Below, in pieces: positions 13,936 through 15,971 of a DNA stretch of 15,971 bases; positions within the stretch are counted from its first letter, which is position 1, and the number at the start of each line of letters is the position of its first letter. Below the pieces are notes generated by a model. That model was not told where the DNA came from. It ran no database searches and was given only the letters and a program-made list of their open reading frames with translations. Source of the stretch: Bacillota bacterium (GTDB lineage Bacteria > Bacillota > Clostridia > Acetivibrionales > DTU013); NCBI GenBank assembly GCA_023409615.1, contig JAEYRF010000236.1:1-15971 (forward strand), in the 5' to 3' direction. The position numbers and the translations under genes are program-made.

Positions 13936-14831
13936 TAGTCCACCTTCCTATGTGGTTCAACAATATCGTATTTCTCATAAACCTGATACTCATCCCATAT
14001 AGTTTCAAGCTTCTCAAATGTATTGTAAACACTTTCTTTTTTCCTCATACCTATTGCTACGATCAAAGCATTGATTACACTTAACGGTGCAACAAGCGAA
14101 TCAACAAAAGAGGCCATATCACTTCTGGCAGTAATACAGTGATCAGCATTGCTTGCCAAAGGTGAATCTTTACTGTCCGTAATTGCAATGACATCTGCCC
14201 CCTGGCTTTTTACAAACTGCATAGCCTTCGTAGTCCTCTTGGAATATCTGGGGAAGCTTATACCGATGACCACATCCCCCTCCGATGCTCTCAGTATCTG
14301 TTCGAACATTTCACTAACACTGGTAGTGTGAACCAATCTGACATTGTCGAATATCAAATTGAAATAGAATCCTAAAAAACTGGCAAGAGGCGCAGAGCTC
14401 CTTACACCGAGGATATAGATCTTCTTGGCCTTCAGAATACACTCTACGATCGCATTGAAGCTATCCTGATCTATTTCTTCCAAAGTAAGCTTTATTTTTT
14501 CCATGTCTGCCTGCAAAACACTTTTAAGAATATTAAACTCATTGATCCTGTTTGACGAAACCTCAATTCGCTGTACAGATGTCAGTTTGCTTTTTATAAG
14601 CTCCTGCAGCATCTTCTGAAGCTTGGGGTAGCCTTCATAGCCCAGCTCTATTGCAAATCTTACGACTGTGGATTCACTTACGCCGACCATCTCTCCAAAC
14701 TTTGCAGCAGTCATAAATGCAGCCTTATCATAATGATTGATAATATAGTTTGCTATAAGCTTTTGGCCCTTACTCATACCAAGCATTTTTTCCTGAATAC
14801 GTTTAATTAAATCATGACTATTATTTTCCAT
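13932..14831 (-). CDS. MurR/RpiR-family transcriptional regulator
   Basis: An approximately 299-residue regulator with an N-terminal RpiR-type helix-turn-helix and a C-terminal SIS sugar-phosphate-binding domain. The HTH region includes LSKGQKLIANYI-like helices, AAKFGEMVGVSESTVVRFAIELGY (recognition helix with SESTVVRFA) and GYPKLQKML. The SIS part, about residues 120–260, has KIYILGVRSSAPLA, GDVVIGISFPRYSKRT and ADVIAITDSKDSPLA, all family hallmarks. Such proteins respond to phosphosugars, often of cell-wall origin; the ligand here is unknown. I chose the ATG at 14831, with GGAGG five bases upstream. The longer start at 14843 has GAGG 9 bases upstream, but the predicted promoter (14861–14889) would begin the transcript within that site. 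It overlaps the flavoprotein start. No sugar-use gene is adjacent, which is odd for the family, so targets may be elsewhere. Confidence 0.93.
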   Translation of the reverse strand: MENNSHDLIKRIQEKMLGMSKGQKLIANYIINHYDKAAFMTAAKFGEMVGVSESTVVRFAIELGYEGYPKLQKMLQELIKSKLTSVQRIEVSSNRINEFNILKSVLQADMEKIKLTLEEIDQDSFNAIVECILKAKKIYILGVRSSAPLASFLGFYFNLIFDNVRLVHTTSVSEMFEQILRASEGDVVIGISFPRYSKRTTKAMQFVKSQGADVIAITDSKDSPLASNADHCITARSDMASFVDSLVAPLSVINALIVAIGMRKKESVYNTFEKLETIWDEYQVYEKYDIVEPHRKVDY

Positions 14832-14860
14832 CATTTCCTCCATACCTGTGTTCCTCTTTC

Positions 14861-14889
14861 ATCTTACATTGCCGGATGATAAAAATCAA
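14861..14889 (-). promoter_or_regulatory. Promoter of the RpiR-type regulator gene
   Basis: On the minus strand TTGATT (14884–14889), a 17-base spacer and TAAGAT (14861–14866). Transcription would begin near 14854, giving a very short leader. This favours translation from the ATG at 14831 or 14834 over the one at 14843. Confidence 0.55.
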
Positions 14890-15111
14890 GTAAGTACTTT
14901 CATCAAGAGTTTATATGCATCAAAATGGTTCCTGTTCAGACATAAGTATTGTAACAAGCTATTATGTAATAAAATAAAGCTCTTATTTCCGTTATTGTAC
15001 AATAGCTCTTAACAGTGCGTATCATCTGAAGCCAATACTGGTATGCTAGTATAAGGCATAATTCATAAAAAAATGCCATATATTGATTAAACCTTTATCA
15101 TTGGAGGAGCC
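14890..15111. promoter_or_regulatory. Divergent intergenic region upstream of the plus-strand gene
   Basis: This AT-rich stretch separates the minus-strand regulator from the plus-strand gene at 15112. It holds a perfect palindrome ATTGTACAAT (14994–15003), also found at the HutP promoter. It also holds an imperfect 18-base dyad at about 15040–15057 (ATACT…AGTAT) with an extended −10-like TGGTATGCT. Several weak −10-like boxes are present, but I could not pick one promoter for the plus-strand gene with confidence. Confidence 0.4.
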
Positions 15112-15750
15112 ATGCTTCAGATCGATGATGCCGGAAGCGGAAGCTTTGTGGGTGGGACCTGCATTGGCGTATACCGCCCGGAAACAAACGAATATTATTT
15201 TGACATCATTCCAGTAGAACTTTACAATAAAGAGAATTTTAAGAAAAAGCTCTATCTTGATGAAGTAGTAAAAATAGTTTCAGTGGCTTTTGAAAACCTT
15301 GCACCTTTGAAAAGTGAGACAATTGAAATCTGCAGGGGATATATGTTTGACCGCTTGAAAAAATGGCTTGGTGATAATGGTTACACCTGGTACTGTACTC
15401 AGATAACAGGAAGGATTCAGGATGTCGTAGAGAAGAATTTTGAACTTTACACCCAACGGTTGGGATTGCCCTGGCAATACATAAACTATACTCACTACCC
15501 GTTTCACTTTCACAAGCTGCTTCGGTGGGTTTTTGCAGATTACAGCAAGAGAATCCGGCTTTGCAAGGTAGGATGGCCCAGCTGGCAGCGGCTTGAAGGG
15601 ATCAGTCCTGAGATATCCTATGGTAGTATGTGCTCCTCCGCCTATTCATGTATGAAATGCGGCAAGCGGATCTATAGCGGCAACGAAGTAAAAATATTAA
15701 AAGTGGTAAGCAATCGTGAAAACCTTATTTATGTGCACAGCCGCTGTTAG
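15112..15750 (+). CDS. Unrecognised 212-residue protein with C-terminal CxxC…HxxC
   Basis: This is the only plus-strand gene. ATG at 15112 follows GGAGGAG with optimal spacing, which makes it a secure gene. The N-terminus has a hydrophobic strand with acidic residues, IDDAGSGSFVGGTCIGVYR, then a second strand EYYFDIIPVELY; this turn of Asp followed by small residues is seen at the start of RNase H-like folds. A helix and IEICRGYMFDRLKKWL follow. The middle is rich in aromatic residues (YTWYC, PWQYINYTHYPFHFHKLLRWVF). At the C-terminus Cys180-x2-Cys183 and His209-x2-Cys212 could bind zinc. There is no signal peptide or membrane segment. Neighbours are a divergent regulator and a convergent unknown gene, so context gives no function. 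The family is not one I can name; the RNase H-like idea is only a hint from the first strands. Confidence 0.85.
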   Translation: MLQIDDAGSGSFVGGTCIGVYRPETNEYYFDIIPVELYNKENFKKKLYLDEVVKIVSVAFENLAPLKSETIEICRGYMFDRLKKWLGDNGYTWYCTQITGRIQDVVEKNFELYTQRLGLPWQYINYTHYPFHFHKLLRWVFADYSKRIRLCKVGWPSWQRLEGISPEISYGSMCSSAYSCMKCGKRIYSGNEVKILKVVSNRENLIYVHSRC

Positions 15751-15796
15751 GCTTAATTGACGAGACACTGAAAGTAGAGGGACATTTCTCGTGTTC

Positions 15797-15852
15797 ATAT
15801 AAAAATAATGGAGGCTCATCTACGAATAATTATATCCGCAGATTGCCTCCAT
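15797..15852 (-). terminator. Stem-loop between convergent genes
   Basis: ATGGAGGC (15808–15815) and GCCTCCAT (15845–15852) pair perfectly; ATCT and AGAT extend the stem inward past a small bulge. On the minus strand the stem is followed by TATTTTTATATG, a U-rich tail, so it can end transcripts of the partial gene at the right edge. It may also slow transcripts from the plus-strand gene ending at 15750. Confidence 0.6.
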
Positions 15853-15916
15853 AAGTTTCCACTCATTTTCCAATCGGTCTCAATTCGGTATCAAATCACA
15901 TCATATCAGATGGACT

Positions 15917-15971
15917 TTACACCGGATGAATCTTTTCCTTGTAATCCACCATAGTGCTGTCAATCTTATAC
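15917..15971 (-). CDS. C-terminal end of a minus-strand gene beyond the window
   Basis: From the right edge the minus strand reads YKIDSTMVDYKEKIHPV and then TAA at 15917–15919. The composition looks like ordinary protein, and the U-tailed stem-loop at 15797–15852 is placed as its terminator. A second frame is also open here for 22 codons, so the assignment is tentative. Seventeen codons are too few to name a family. Confidence 0.4.
   Translation of the reverse strand, partial: YKIDSTMVDYKEKIHPV

Noticed and set aside
1..15971. CRISPR arrays, tRNA or rRNA genes, insertion sequences, prophage genes
   Set aside because: No regularly spaced repeats, cloverleaf-like sequences, rRNA stretches, transposase or integrase motifs were seen on either strand.

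Overview
The window looks like chromosome of a low-to-moderate GC Clostridia-type Firmicute. The signs are strong GGAGG ribosome-binding sites, frequent TTG/GTG starts, a fused IspH–ribosomal protein S1 gene of the kind known in Clostridia, a clostridial HutP-family protein, an AroH-type chorismate mutase and a MurR/RpiR regulator. No rRNA, tRNA, IS element, phage gene or CRISPR array was seen. Almost all genes are on the minus strand, so they are transcribed from right to left.

Right part (about 7.7–14.9 kb, minus strand): a housekeeping cluster in the order RpiR-type regulator, HI0933-type flavoprotein, single-pass membrane protein, then (after a fresh, near-consensus promoter) HutP-family protein, aroH, cmk, plsC and ispH–S1. 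Several joints are 4-base stop/start overlaps or short gaps. The cluster ends at a good intrinsic terminator at about 7707–7731. It joins aromatic amino acid, nucleotide, phospholipid and isoprenoid precursor supply with a translation-type RNA-binding protein.

Middle (about 5.4–7.7 kb): a second minus-strand unit with its own promoter. It holds a CheR-type methyltransferase and, one base after its stop, a Y-family DNA polymerase IV. A previously unlisted 56-codon ORF follows and ends inside the promoter of the next gene.

Left part (1–5.4 kb): a membrane-embedded LuxR-type regulator (MFS-like transmembrane part plus C-terminal HTH) with its own promoter and a perfect-stem terminator. Next come a small two-helix membrane protein, a 651-residue lipoprotein with an HEFFH metallopeptidase signature, a decayed C-terminal copy of the small membrane protein gene, and a zinc-ribbon membrane protein cut by the window edge. 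Parts of this region are visibly richer in G+C than the housekeeping cluster. It is the most accessory-looking part of the window.

Far right: a lone plus-strand gene for an unrecognised 212-residue protein with a C-terminal CxxC…HxxC motif. It is divergent from the RpiR-type gene and convergent with a gene of which only the last 17 codons enter the window. The best candidates for undescribed biology are the left-hand lipoprotein module with its duplicated fragment and membrane LuxR regulator, the CheR–Pol IV–small ORF unit, and the 10-base palindrome shared by two intergenic regions.
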